DNA from: Rhizobium sp. Q54
GTDB taxonomy: Bacteria; Pseudomonadota; Alphaproteobacteria; Rhizobiales; Xanthobacteraceae
DNA length: 62,848 nt
Assembly (NCBI GenBank): GCA_945861895.1
Contig: CAMAWF010000011.1
Span: forward strand, 1-62,848
Direction: 5' to 3'
Shown here: piece by piece, positions 48,337-57,085 of the stretch
How the letters are laid out: each line of letters starts with the position of its first letter
How positions within the stretch are numbered: position 1 is the first letter of the stretch
The notes under the pieces: model-generated
What the model saw: only the letters and a program-made list of their open reading frames with translations
What the model was told of the DNA's origin: nothing
Databases searched by the model: none
Translations under genes and position numbers: made by a program

Positions 48337-48345
48337 TTATCCACA
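48337..48345. promoter_or_regulatory. DnaA-box match upstream of the second glnK
   Basis: TTATCCACA, a perfect DnaA-box consensus, lies 47 bp upstream of glnK, in the glnK promoter region. A 9-bp match can arise by chance. Confidence 0.35.
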
Positions 48346-48442
48346 TGCGGCTGAAAGTTTAAGCGGTAAAGTTGGCGTACCAACAAGCATCCGCCGCGCG
48401 AGCGGGCATATTATGTCAGCTGGCCTGTCTCATCCGCCAGCC

Positions 48443-49243
48443 TCAATCGGCCAAGCGCGGGCCCAGGCGTAAATCCAGGTGCAAGTCTTTGATTGCGTGC
48501 GGTAAAATCCGGCGCACTTGGCTTGCGGTCATGCCCGGCTGGATGCGCGGGTCGTACAACAATGTGAGCATCGCGCGGTCATAGACCGAGAGATAGCCGA
48601 CCGTGCGTTTCTGGTTGAGCGTCGTCCACGCATTGCGATCGTCATGGTTGGAAAGCCCGAAGGCGTGCAGCGTCTCGTGGTAGGCGCAATCGAAAAAGAC
48701 CTCGTCGCCCTGGTCCACGATGATGAAGACGTCGGCGCGCACGGCCTTGCCGTCGGCCTGCGATTTCAGGCTGGTCATGCATTGCGGATCGGTTTGCGCA
48801 ACGAAGGAGCGCGCCGTCTCGCGCCCGTATGCAGCTTCCATCGCGGCGAAGAAATCTTTTTCGTCGATCAGCCGCACGACCACATTGGCCGACGAAAGAT
48901 CATCGACCAGGCGCATATTCAGGTTGGGGATTTTCTGCGCGAATTCTCCGGCGATCCGCCGATACGTTTGCGTGCGTGCATCGTTGCCGCCGGCGACCAG
49001 GTGAAGGCGCACGGCGGTATCGAAACGGCGGATGTTGTTCGACTTGGTGCCAAGGCGCAGATCGGAGCCGAAGGCGAGCGCGAGAAATCCACGCGACAAT
49101 TCCGCGGCCGTGAAGCGCGTATATTCGGCGGGTGCTCCGGCCCATGCGCCCGTGGGCGCAGGACGTTTGCCGGATGCCGCGAACGCGGGGACGGCAGCGA
49201 TGACGGCGAGGATGATCGCGAGCGAAATCCGTTGCACGCGCAC
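48443..49243 (-). CDS. DUF2927 secreted zincin-like protein
   Basis: 266 aa from the GTG at 49243 (a GTG at 49237 is also possible), just after the tesB stop. A signal peptide ISLAIILAVIAAVPAFA is followed by a DUF2927 domain. It holds HETLHAFGLSNH, an HExxHxxGxxxH metzincin-type zinc motif, at about residue 195. Members are annotated as unknown; a zinc peptidase in the periplasm is suggested. The gene is downstream of tesB on the same strand. Confidence 0.85.
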   Translation of the reverse strand: MRVQRISLAIILAVIAAVPAFAASGKRPAPTGAWAGAPAEYTRFTAAELSRGFLALAFGSDLRLGTKSNNIRRFDTAVRLHLVAGGNDARTQTYRRIAGEFAQKIPNLNMRLVDDLSSANVVVRLIDEKDFFAAMEAAYGRETARSFVAQTDPQCMTSLKSQADGKAVRADVFIIVDQGDEVFFDCAYHETLHAFGLSNHDDRNAWTTLNQKRTVGYLSVYDRAMLTLLYDPRIQPGMTASQVRRILPHAIKDLHLDLRLGPRLAD

Positions 49244-49245
49244 GC

Positions 49246-50109
49246 CTATGTCCGCCGCTCGCGCACCAGGCCTTCTTGCGTCACCGAGGCGACCAGCGTG
49301 CCGTCGCGCTTGAATATCAAACCGCGGGAGAATCCGCGCGCGCCCATCAGATTCGGACTGTCCTGCGCGTACAGCAGCCAGTCGTCGGCACGGAACGGCC
49401 GGTGCAGCCACAGCGCGTGATCGAGGCTGGCGCCCATGAATTCTTTTTCAAACAGCGTGCGCCCATGCCGCGCCAGCGCGGTATCGAGCAGCGTCATGTC
49501 GGACGCATAGGCGAGCACGCATTGATGGATCGCCGGGTCGTCGGGCAGCCGTTCGGTGGTGCGAATCCAGACGTGGAAGCGGCCATCGTGAATCTTCTTG
49601 CCGCGGTAGCGGTCGAACTCGACCGGACGCAGCTCGATCGGGCGCTCGCGCTCGTAATAGCGCCGCACCGGATCGGGCATTTGCGGCAGGATACTCGCGC
49701 GCGCTTCGGACTCGTTCGGCAATTCATCCGGCCCCGGCACGTCCGGCATTTCCGCCTGATGGCTTAGTCCCGGCTCGTCGGCGTGGAACGACACCAGCAT
49801 GGAAAAAATCGGGTGGCCGTGCTGGCGGGCGGTGACGCGCCGGGTGGTGAAGCTCTTGCCGTCGCGCATGCGGTCGACGTCGTAGATGATCGGAACCTTC
49901 GGGTCGCCCGGCAGCAGGAAATAGGCGTGCATGGAATGCGGCGGGCGGCCGGCGTCGACCGTGCGCACGGCGGCGACCAGCGCCTGCCCGATCACCTGGC
50001 CGCCGAACACGCGCTGCCAGCCGACCTGCGGGCTGCGGCCGCGAAACAGGTTCACGTCGAGCATTTCCAGATCGAGGATCGTGAGAAGGTCCTGGACGGC
50101 GGAGGCCAT
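49246..50109 (-). CDS. tesB: TesB, acyl-CoA thioesterase II
   Basis: 287 aa from the ATG at 50109, with GGGA 9 nt upstream. Double hot-dog fold motifs are WQRVFGGQVIGQALVAA, HSMHAYFLLPGDP and the C-terminal ASLDHALWLHRPFRADDWLLY, whose Asp and nearby residues form the active site. It hydrolyses medium- and long-chain acyl-CoA. It diverges from the ubi-type hydroxylase gene. Confidence 0.95.
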   Translation of the reverse strand: MASAVQDLLTILDLEMLDVNLFRGRSPQVGWQRVFGGQVIGQALVAAVRTVDAGRPPHSMHAYFLLPGDPKVPIIYDVDRMRDGKSFTTRRVTARQHGHPIFSMLVSFHADEPGLSHQAEMPDVPGPDELPNESEARASILPQMPDPVRRYYERERPIELRPVEFDRYRGKKIHDGRFHVWIRTTERLPDDPAIHQCVLAYASDMTLLDTALARHGRTLFEKEFMGASLDHALWLHRPFRADDWLLYAQDSPNLMGARGFSRGLIFKRDGTLVASVTQEGLVRERRT

Positions 50110-50181
50110 GGAAAAGTCCCGTTGCAAAGGCCAAATCCGGGGCACCCTGCTATGATGCGTGGCACATTACAAGGAAGCGGG

Positions 50182-51420
50182 ATGGCGGCGAAACGGCAAC
50201 AATCGAAGCGGGCCGACGTAGCGATCGGCGGCGCGGGCTTTGCCGGCCTGGCGCTGGCGATCGCGCTGCGCCAGGCGCTCGGCGATTCCTTTTCGGTCAC
50301 CGTCGCCGATCCGGCGCTGGCGGCATCGACGTCGAACGACGGCCGCGCCACCGCGATTGCCGCGGCCGCGCGGCGGCTGTTCGAAACCATCGGCGTGTGG
50401 GAGCAGGTCGCCGGCAAGGCGCAGCCGATCCTCGACATGGTGGTGACCGACAGCAAGCTTGAAGACGCCGTGCGGCCGGCTTTCCTGACGTTCGGCGGCG
50501 AAGTGGAAGATGGCGAGCCGTTCGCCCACATGATCGAGAACCGGCATCTCATCGATGCGCTGGTGGCGAAAGCCAAGGCGGAAGGTGTCGATCTGCGCGC
50601 GACGGCGGTCGATTCTTTTGAGACAGCGTCGCACCACATCGACGTAAAATTCTCCGACGGCGGGAAAATTTCGGCGCGCCTGCTGGTCGGCGCCGACGGC
50701 GCGCGTTCGCGCGTGCGCGAGCAGGCCGGCATCGCCACCCACGGCTGGAACTACGGGCAGTCGGGCATCGTCACCACCGTGGCGCATGAGCGCGATCACG
50801 GCGGCCGCGCCGACGAGCATTTCCTGCCCGCGGGTCCGTTCGCCATTTTGCCGCTGAAGGGAAAACGCTCGTCCATCGTCTGGACCGAGGAAACGCGCGA
50901 GGCCGAGCGGCTGATCGCGCTGCCCGACCAGGAATTTCATTCTGAACTTGAGCGCCGCTTCGGATTGCATCTCGGCGATATCGAAGTCGCGGGGCCGCGG
51001 CGCGCTTTTCCGCTCGGTCTGTTCACCGCGCGCTCGTTCATCGCGCAGCGGCTGGCGCTGGTCGGCGACGCCGCGCATGTGATCCATCCCATTGCTGGGC
51101 AGGGGCTCAATATGGGGCTGCGCGATGTCGCCGCCTTGGCGGAAGTTGTCGCCGACGCCGCGCGGCTCGGGCTCGATCCCGGCGCCGCCGATGCGCTTGA
51201 GCGCTATCAGCGCTGGCGGCGCTTCGACACCATGACGATGGGCCTCGCGACCGATGGATTGAACCGGCTGTTCTCCAACCATTCCGACGCGTTGCGTCTG
51301 GTGCGCGACGTGGGCCTGGGACTTGTGCAGCGGCTGCCGGCGCTCAAGCGCGTGTTCATCCGCGAGGCGGCGGGCATCACCGGCGAGGTGCCGAAGTTGT
51401 TGCGCGGCGAGGCGCTGTAA
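50182..51420 (+). CDS. UbiH/UbiF/COQ6-family FAD hydroxylase
   Basis: 412 aa from the ATG at 50182, with AGGAAG upstream. The FAD-binding motif is deviant at its start, VAIGGAGFAGLALAIAL, and LLVGADGARSRVREQ and ALVGDAAHVIHPIAGQGLNM are the typical second and third FAD motifs. It is a ubiquinone ring hydroxylase by family; which ring position it modifies cannot be read from the sequence. Confidence 0.92.
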   Translation: MAAKRQQSKRADVAIGGAGFAGLALAIALRQALGDSFSVTVADPALAASTSNDGRATAIAAAARRLFETIGVWEQVAGKAQPILDMVVTDSKLEDAVRPAFLTFGGEVEDGEPFAHMIENRHLIDALVAKAKAEGVDLRATAVDSFETASHHIDVKFSDGGKISARLLVGADGARSRVREQAGIATHGWNYGQSGIVTTVAHERDHGGRADEHFLPAGPFAILPLKGKRSSIVWTEETREAERLIALPDQEFHSELERRFGLHLGDIEVAGPRRAFPLGLFTARSFIAQRLALVGDAAHVIHPIAGQGLNMGLRDVAALAEVVADAARLGLDPGAADALERYQRWRRFDTMTMGLATDGLNRLFSNHSDALRLVRDVGLGLVQRLPALKRVFIREAAGITGEVPKLLRGEAL

Positions 51421-51437
51421 CTCAACAATGGGAAGCC

Positions 51438-51528
51438 GTCACCCTGAGGTGCGAGCGCGGTAGCGCGAGCCTCGAAGGGTGGCGGCTGTCATCCTTCGAG
51501 GCCCGCTTCGCGGGCACCTCAGGATGAC
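51438..51528. repeat. Intergenic palindromic repeat, family A (two hairpins)
   Basis: An inverted pair of the GTCACCCTGAGG...CCTCGAAGGG hairpin unit between the convergent hydroxylase and GST genes. Confidence 0.8.
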
Positions 51529-51531
51529 GAT

Positions 51532-52158
51532 TCAACTCAGCGGAATGCTGCTGACGTGATCCGCGAAAGGTTTGCGCTTGGCGAGCGTGTCGTACCAGCA
51601 ATCCAGGTTGGGCGTTGCCGGGCGATCTGGCACCAGTTGCCGGTAGCGGTAGCAGATGATGCCGACCGGTATGTCGCCGTAGGAAAACGCATCGCCGGCG
51701 ACGTATTTCGTCTTCGCCAGTTGCGCGTCGAGAATTTTCATCGCGTCGGTGGTTTTCGCCTGCGAGGCGGCGATCGCGGCCATGTCGCGCTTTTCCGCCG
51801 GCGTGCGGATCAGGCCCCAGAACGCCTGGAAGATCGCCGGTCCCGCCACGGACAATTGCCAGTCCATCCATTGGCTGGCGAGCGCGCGGGTCTTGGGATC
51901 TTTCGGCTCCAGCGTGCCGGCGCCGAATTTGCCGGCGAGATAGCGCACCACCGAATTCGATTCCCACAGCAGAAAGCCGTCGTCCTCTTCCAAGGTCGGC
52001 ACCAGGCCATTCGGGTTCATCGCCAGATAGGCGGGCTCTTTGTTTTTGCCGAACGCGCCGCCGACGTCGATGCGCTCGTGCTTCAAGCCCAACTCGCCGA
52101 CCGCCCACATCGCTTTCTGTACGTTCGACGAGTTGTTGCGGCCCCAGATTTTCAGCAT
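51532..52158 (-). CDS. Glutathione S-transferase family protein
   Basis: 208 aa. The N-terminal thioredoxin-like domain opens with LKIWGRNNSSNVQKAMWAV, then NPNGLVPTLEEDD (cis-Pro) and WESNSVVRYLAGKFG. The C-terminal domain is all-helical with AGDAFSYGDIPVG. A Ser/Asn at the SSNVQK position is like theta/beta-type GSTs. The substrate is unknown. Confidence 0.9.
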   Translation of the reverse strand: MLKIWGRNNSSNVQKAMWAVGELGLKHERIDVGGAFGKNKEPAYLAMNPNGLVPTLEEDDGFLLWESNSVVRYLAGKFGAGTLEPKDPKTRALASQWMDWQLSVAGPAIFQAFWGLIRTPAEKRDMAAIAASQAKTTDAMKILDAQLAKTKYVAGDAFSYGDIPVGIICYRYRQLVPDRPATPNLDCWYDTLAKRKPFADHVSSIPLS

Positions 52159-52198
52159 TGCATTTCCTTCCTAATCGCGGGCGCGTCATTCATTTCTT

Positions 52199-52299
52199 GT
52201 CATTGCCGGGCGCCTGTCCTCGGGCTTGACCCGAGGATGACCCGGCAATCCATCTCATTCGCGAAAAGATGGATGCGCGGGTCAAGCCCGCGCATGACG
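52199..52299. repeat. Nested intergenic palindromic repeats, family C
   Basis: The hairpin CATTGCCGGG...CCCGGCAATCC (52201-52252) carries in its loop a second complete hairpin, GTCCTCGGGCTTGACCCGAGGATGA. A third inverted hairpin, GGATGCGCGGGTCAAGCCC, ends at 52299. Confidence 0.8.
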
Positions 52300-52309
52300 G
52301 AGGAAAAGT

Positions 52310-52513
52310 TTACTCCAATCGCCTCGCCTCTTCCGGCAGCATGATCGGGATGCCGTCGCGGATCGGATAGGCGAGCTTGGCCTTGCGCGAAATCAGTTCC
52401 TGGCGCGCCGCGTCGAATTCGAGCGGGCCCTTGGTCAGCGGGCAGACCAGAATTTCCAGCAATTTCGGATCGACGCTGCCGGTCGGTTGTTCGGTGGGCG
52501 GTACGGCGGTCAT
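52310..52513 (-). CDS. Trm112 family protein
   Basis: 67 aa. It reads [17 protein letters not shown] and [20 protein letters not shown], the Trm112/YcaR pattern. Only one Cys remains of the usual zinc-binding set, which is common in bacterial members. Eukaryotic Trm112 activates methyltransferases; the bacterial role is unclear. Confidence 0.9.
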   Translation of the reverse strand: MTAVPPTEQPTGSVDPKLLEILVCPLTKGPLEFDAARQELISRKAKLAYPIRDGIPIMLPEEARRLE

Positions 52514-52562
52514 GCGGGCTCCAATGAATGTGCGATGCTAGCACATCCGCGCGCGGTTGAAA

Positions 52563-53231
52563 TCATTGCAGCGGCGTTTCGCTTCCGCCTTTGGCCAGCT
52601 CGATTTCGGTGACGGCGACCAGGATTTCCGCGCGGGTCTTGAGGTCTTTCGCTTCCAGCAACGCCTGCTTCTCGGCCGCGCCATAGGGCGACATCATCGC
52701 CAGCGCGTTGACCAGCGCTTCGTTGGGCGCATCCTCGATGCCTTCCCAATCGGTCTTGAGGTCGTTGGCCTTGAGAAAATCGCGCAACGCGTCAAGCAGC
52801 GCCTCGCGGTCGACTTCGGTCTCGCCTTTGCGGGCAATAAAGTCGTCGGCGAACGGCGCGAAAGTGACTCGGCACTGACGATAGGCGGTCGCGACTTTGA
52901 GTTCCTGCTCGATGCGGAAGCGCGCCACGCCGGTAAGTTCGATGAGGTAGCGTCCGTCGCCGCTTTCGGCGAGCTGGGTGATGCGTCCGGCGCAGCCGAT
53001 TTTGTAGAGCGCCGGCTTGTCGGGCGCGCTGGAATGCGCCGGGTCGGGCTGGATCATGCCGATCAGCCGGTGGCCGTCGCGCAACGCGTCGTCGATCATG
53101 ACGAGATAGCGCGGCTCGAAAATGTTGAGTGGCATCTGCCCGCGCGGCAGCAGCAGCGCGCCCGGCAACGGAAATACCGGAATCGTCTCCGGCAGATCGA
53201 TGGGCCCGCGATACTCGGCGTTCATCGGCAT
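52563..53231 (-). CDS. LON substrate-binding-domain protein
   Basis: 222 aa; GGAGAG lies 10 nt before the ATG at 53231. The domain opens with IPVFPLPGALLLPRGQMPL and NIFEPRYLVMIDDAL, then YKIGCAGRITQLAESGDGRY and ELTGVARFRI. There is no AAA+ or protease domain, so this is a stand-alone LON N-terminal-type protein of unknown function. It is followed by Trm112 on the same strand. Confidence 0.93.
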   Translation of the reverse strand: MPMNAEYRGPIDLPETIPVFPLPGALLLPRGQMPLNIFEPRYLVMIDDALRDGHRLIGMIQPDPAHSSAPDKPALYKIGCAGRITQLAESGDGRYLIELTGVARFRIEQELKVATAYRQCRVTFAPFADDFIARKGETEVDREALLDALRDFLKANDLKTDWEGIEDAPNEALVNALAMMSPYGAAEKQALLEAKDLKTRAEILVAVTEIELAKGGSETPLQ

Positions 53232-53274
53232 TGGCGCTCTCCGCTTCCGGTGCCGTGCCCGGACGAGAGTAGAT

Positions 53275-54198
53275 TCATGAAAACAGAATCGACGACAGCT
53301 GCCGGCGTCCTTCGACGGTTGCGGCGTCGGCCGGTCCCCAGGCTTCGAAAAATTGCACTAGCTGTTTGCGCGCGCCGTCGTCGTTCCATTTGCGGTCGCG
53401 CTTGACGATGTCGAGCAGATGATTGACCGCGTCCGCACGCTTGCCGGCGGCATTGAGCGCGGCGGCAAGATCGAAGCGCGCCTGATGGTCGAGCGGATTG
53501 GCCGCCACCTTGGCTTCCAGTTCGCCGACGGGGCCGACCGATTTTGCCTGCTCGGCAAGTTCGAGCGCCGCTCGTGCGGCGGCGACGGCGGCATCGTTGC
53601 GTTTGCTCTCGGGCACCAAAGCGAGCGTTTGCTTGGCTTGTTCGAGCGCGCCGGTGACCACATAGCAGCGCGCGAGACCGGCGAGCGCCGCGACATTGGC
53701 GCTGTCGGCGGCCAGCGCCTGTGCGTAGATTTCCGCCGCATGGGCGGCGTCGCCCGCGGCCAGCGCCGTCTCGGCCGCCTTGAGCAGATCCGGCTCGTCG
53801 CCGCCGATCTTGCCTTTGGTGAGCCGTTCGAGAAACGCCACCACCTGCGCCTCCGGCAGTGCGCCCATGAATCCGTCGGCCGGCTGGCCGTTGACGAAGG
53901 CGATCACCGCCGGGATCGACTGGATGCCCATTTGCCCCGCGATCGCCGGATGCTCGTCGATGTTCATTTTGACGAGTTTGACCTTGCCCTTGGCAGCCTT
54001 CACCACCTTCTCGATGACCGGCGTGAGCTGCTTGCAGGGGCCGCACCAGGGCGCCCAGAAATCCACCAGCACCGGCTGGCGCTTGGATTCCTCCACCACG
54101 TCGGCGATGAACCCTTGAGTGGTCGTGTCCTTGATCAGCGCGCCGGCCGGCGCTTCCGCCACCCCCGCCGCCGCTGTCGTCCCGCCGTTTTGCAGCAT
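53275..54198 (-). CDS. cnoX: CnoX (YbbN), thioredoxin-like chaperone
   Basis: 307 aa. The thioredoxin domain has VLVDFWAPWCGPCKQLTPV (CGPC active site) and IQSIPAVIAFVNGQPADG. The C-terminal part is a TPR-like helical domain (QALAADSANVAALAGLARCY, then RFDLAAALNAAGKRADAVNH). The E. coli homolog YbbN/CnoX protects proteins during oxidative stress and works with GroEL; its active site there is SXXC, whereas here CXXC is intact. It is 43 bp upstream of the LON-domain gene. Confidence 0.93.
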   Translation of the reverse strand: MLQNGGTTAAAGVAEAPAGALIKDTTTQGFIADVVEESKRQPVLVDFWAPWCGPCKQLTPVIEKVVKAAKGKVKLVKMNIDEHPAIAGQMGIQSIPAVIAFVNGQPADGFMGALPEAQVVAFLERLTKGKIGGDEPDLLKAAETALAAGDAAHAAEIYAQALAADSANVAALAGLARCYVVTGALEQAKQTLALVPESKRNDAAVAAARAALELAEQAKSVGPVGELEAKVAANPLDHQARFDLAAALNAAGKRADAVNHLLDIVKRDRKWNDDGARKQLVQFFEAWGPADAATVEGRRQLSSILFS

Positions 54199-54288
54199 TT
54201 TCCCTCGTCGTTTAGCCCCTTGCGGAGCGCAAAATCCCGTGGCCCGCCCGATTAGATGGGCATGGCGGGCGCGAATGCAATCATAACG

Positions 54289-54807
54289 CTATTGCGGTTC
54301 CGCCGCACCGGGGCCGGACACCGGCACGATCCGCGGCGGGTGGCCGGTCGCCTCGAGGAATTTCACCAGATCGTCCCGCGCAATCGAGGTGGTCATGCGG
54401 TTGTCGAGCGGATGATAGTTGAGGATTGTGTGCTCCATCATCGCGGCGTCGAGCACCACCTGCACGCGCCCGGCGGTATCGTTGAGCGCGCCGAACGGCG
54501 TCACCGCGCCGGGCTCGACGCCCAGCAGTTCGCGCAACAAATCGGCCGCGCCGAAGGAAAAGCGTCCGTTCGCCCCAAGCCGGCGATGCAGGTTTTTCAA
54601 TTCGATCGCGGCATCCTCCAGCGCCACCACCAGGAACAGCGCGCTCTTTTTGTCGCGCAGGAACAGGTTTTTGGTATGCCCGCCGGGGATTTTTCCGCGC
54701 AACGCTTGCGATTGCTCCACGGTAAACAGCGGCGGATGCTTGACCGTCGTATGCGCGATTCCGAGCGCGTCGAGCTTGGCAAACAGCTGGTCGGGCGTCG
54801 CGGGCAT
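54289..54807 (-). CDS. ProXp-ala, Ala-tRNA(Pro) editing protein
   Basis: 172 aa. It belongs to the YbaK/ProX family: KHPPLFTVEQSQALRGKIPG with GGHTKNLFLRDKK (the editing Lys/Thr loop) and PGAVTPFGALND, then the C-terminal HPLDNRMTTSI. It clears Ala mischarged onto tRNA(Pro), which fits genomes whose ProRS lacks an editing domain. Single-domain size matches. Confidence 0.9.
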   Translation of the reverse strand: MPATPDQLFAKLDALGIAHTTVKHPPLFTVEQSQALRGKIPGGHTKNLFLRDKKSALFLVVALEDAAIELKNLHRRLGANGRFSFGAADLLRELLGVEPGAVTPFGALNDTAGRVQVVLDAAMMEHTILNYHPLDNRMTTSIARDDLVKFLEATGHPPRIVPVSGPGAAEPQ

Positions 54808-54905
54808 GCGGTTTTAATGGCGATTTTCGCCGCGGTTGCAAAGCCCCTTGGCTTTTGGCTATAGGAACGGCTCTGGCGGCGCGTAGCCGCCATTGCCTCA
54901 CGGAT

Positions 54906-54980
<75 letters not shown>

Positions 54981-55028
54981 GTCTTCGCTCCTTCGGAGCT
55001 TCGACTGGCAAACCAATTTTCTCTCTCA

Positions 55029-56810
55029 TCAATATCCCGCCGCCAGCGCGCCGCGCGTGCGGGTGTCGGCCGCGCCGACGAGGCCTTCGGCGGTCACCGC
55101 AATGGTATTCGCCGACGACGCGGGCGCGCGCGGCGTAATTTTATGCCCGCGCGCTTCGAGTGCGCGCAACGTGTCGGGCGCAAAGCCCGGCTCCACCACC
55201 ACCTCGTCGGGCTGCCATTGATGATGCAAGCGCGGCGCGGCGATCGCCTGCGCGACGTTCATGCCGAAATCGATCGCGTTGACGATCACCTGCAGCACGG
55301 TGGTGATGATGCGGCTGCCGCCGGGCGAGCCGGTGACGAGAAAAACTTTTCCGTCCCTGAGCACGATGGTCGGCGACATCGAGGACAGCGGGCGCTTGCC
55401 GGGACCGGGCAGGTTGGCCTCGAAGCCGATCAGTCCGTAGGCGTTGGCGGCGCCAGGCCTGGCGGCGAAATCGTCAAGCTCGTTGTTGAGCAGCACGCCG
55501 GTGCCGTCGGCGACCAATCCCAGGCCATAGGAAAAGTTGAGCGTATAGGTGTTGGCGACCGCGTTGCCGTCGCGGTCGATGACGGAAAAATGCGTGGTGT
55601 TGTCGCCCTCGTGCGCCGGCGGATTGCCGGGGCGGACATCGTTTGCGGGCGTCGCGCGCTCGCCGATGCCTGCGCGCAAGGTAGCGGCGTATTTCTTCGA
55701 GGTCAGCCCGGCGACCGGCACTTTCACACTTTCCGGATCGCCGAGAAAAACCGCGCGGTCGGCATAGGCGCGCTTCATGGCTTCGATCGTCAGATGCAAC
55801 GACGCGACGCGCTCCATACCGGCGAGCGTGTAACCTTCGAGAATGTTGAGCATCTCGATCAGATGCACGCCGCCGGAGGAGGGCGGCGGCATCGAGACGA
55901 TTGTGTAGCCGCGATAGCTGCCGCGTACGGTTGAGCGCTCCACCGCGCGATAATTCTTCAGGTCGTCCGCGGTCATGATGCCGCCGGCCTTGCGCACCGC
56001 GGCGGCGATTTTTTCCGCGACCGGCCCCTGGTAGAACGCCATGACGCCTTCGCGCGCGATGGCTGCGAGCGTGTCGGCGAGATCCGGCTGGATCAGCCGA
56101 TCGCCCTCCGCCAGCGGCAATCCGCCGTCTTTGAGAAAAATCCGCGCCGATGAAGGCCAGCGCGCCAGCCGCTCGCGTGCGCGCGGCAGCGAATCGGCGG
56201 TGTCGTCCTCGACGGTGAAGCCCTTGCGCGCCAGCGCGATGGCCGGCGCGATGAGTTCGGCGAGCGTGAGTCTGCCGGAGCCGTATTTTTCGTGCGCCAG
56301 CGCCAGTCCGGCGACCGTGCCCGGCACGCCGACAGCGAGCCCTGAGTCGCGCGACTTGCGCGCATCGGGCTCGCCCTTGGCGTCGAGAAAGATATCGCGC
56401 GTGATCGCGGCCGGAGCGGTTTCGCGATAATCGATGGCGATGTTGCGGCTGCCGTTGGCGAGATGCACCAGCATAAAACCGCCGCCGCCGATATTTCCCG
56501 CGCGCGGATAGCTGACGGCGAGCGCGAAGCCGACCGCGACCGCGGCATCCACCGCATTGCCGCCGCGGTCGAGCATCTCGACGCCGATGCGCGCGGCGCG
56601 CGCCTCCTGCGCCACCACCATGCCGTTGCGCGCCGAAATCGGCTGGACGGGCGCAATGTCCGGCAGGTTGGATTCGAGCGCGGGACCCGACTGCGCCGCC
56701 GTCCGGTCCGGCATGAACGTTGCCATTGCAAGCACGGTTGCAAACGCGCATGCGAGCGCGACGGCAATCCATCGACCCGGACGCAACGTCAAAAAATGCT
56801 CTGCGCGCAT
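55029..56810 (-). CDS. ggt: Gamma-glutamyltransferase
   Basis: 593 aa from the ATG at 56810 (an in-frame ATG at 56861 is less likely). A signal peptide IAVALACAFATVLAMATF is seen. The autocatalytic cleavage site is GDNTTHFSVIDRDG, the first Thr becoming the nucleophile of the small subunit; SSMSPTIVL and GSPGGSRIITTVLQVI complete the family pattern. It acts in the periplasm on glutathione and gamma-glutamyl compounds. Confidence 0.95.
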   Translation of the reverse strand: MRAEHFLTLRPGRWIAVALACAFATVLAMATFMPDRTAAQSGPALESNLPDIAPVQPISARNGMVVAQEARAARIGVEMLDRGGNAVDAAVAVGFALAVSYPRAGNIGGGGFMLVHLANGSRNIAIDYRETAPAAITRDIFLDAKGEPDARKSRDSGLAVGVPGTVAGLALAHEKYGSGRLTLAELIAPAIALARKGFTVEDDTADSLPRARERLARWPSSARIFLKDGGLPLAEGDRLIQPDLADTLAAIAREGVMAFYQGPVAEKIAAAVRKAGGIMTADDLKNYRAVERSTVRGSYRGYTIVSMPPPSSGGVHLIEMLNILEGYTLAGMERVASLHLTIEAMKRAYADRAVFLGDPESVKVPVAGLTSKKYAATLRAGIGERATPANDVRPGNPPAHEGDNTTHFSVIDRDGNAVANTYTLNFSYGLGLVADGTGVLLNNELDDFAARPGAANAYGLIGFEANLPGPGKRPLSSMSPTIVLRDGKVFLVTGSPGGSRIITTVLQVIVNAIDFGMNVAQAIAAPRLHHQWQPDEVVVEPGFAPDTLRALEARGHKITPRAPASSANTIAVTAEGLVGAADTRTRGALAAGY

Positions 56811-56863
56811 CGAACCAATGTGCCGCGCCGGGCGACAAATGTCAGCCTGTTTTCGCCGCACAG

Positions 56864-57085
56864 ATGCGCTACGCCGAAATCGTGGCGGACGGCGTCATCG
56901 ACGAAAAAGTCACACCCGAAGTGTGGGACAATGCAATGAATGCGCTGGTGTCCGCGATCAAGCAGGGCCGCGCGGGCGATGGGTTCGTCGCCGCCGTCGA
57001 ACAATGCGGCGCCGTGCTGGCGCAGCACTTTCCGCCCGGCGCCTTCAGGCAGGACGTGCTGCCGAATAAGCTGGTGGAAATTTAA
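56864..57085 (+). pseudogene. C-terminal remnant of a TPM-domain protein gene
   Basis: An ATG at 56864 starts a 73-residue frame, MRYAEIVADGVIDEKV, then WDNAMNALVSAIKQG and LAQHFPPGAF, ending LPNKLVEI. This is the C-terminal end of alphaproteobacterial TPM/YgcG-like proteins, whose N-terminal domain (well over 100 residues) is missing. The upstream sequence is the ggt 5' end and shows no similarity. It may still be expressed as a small protein, but a truncated gene is the simpler reading. Confidence 0.65.
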
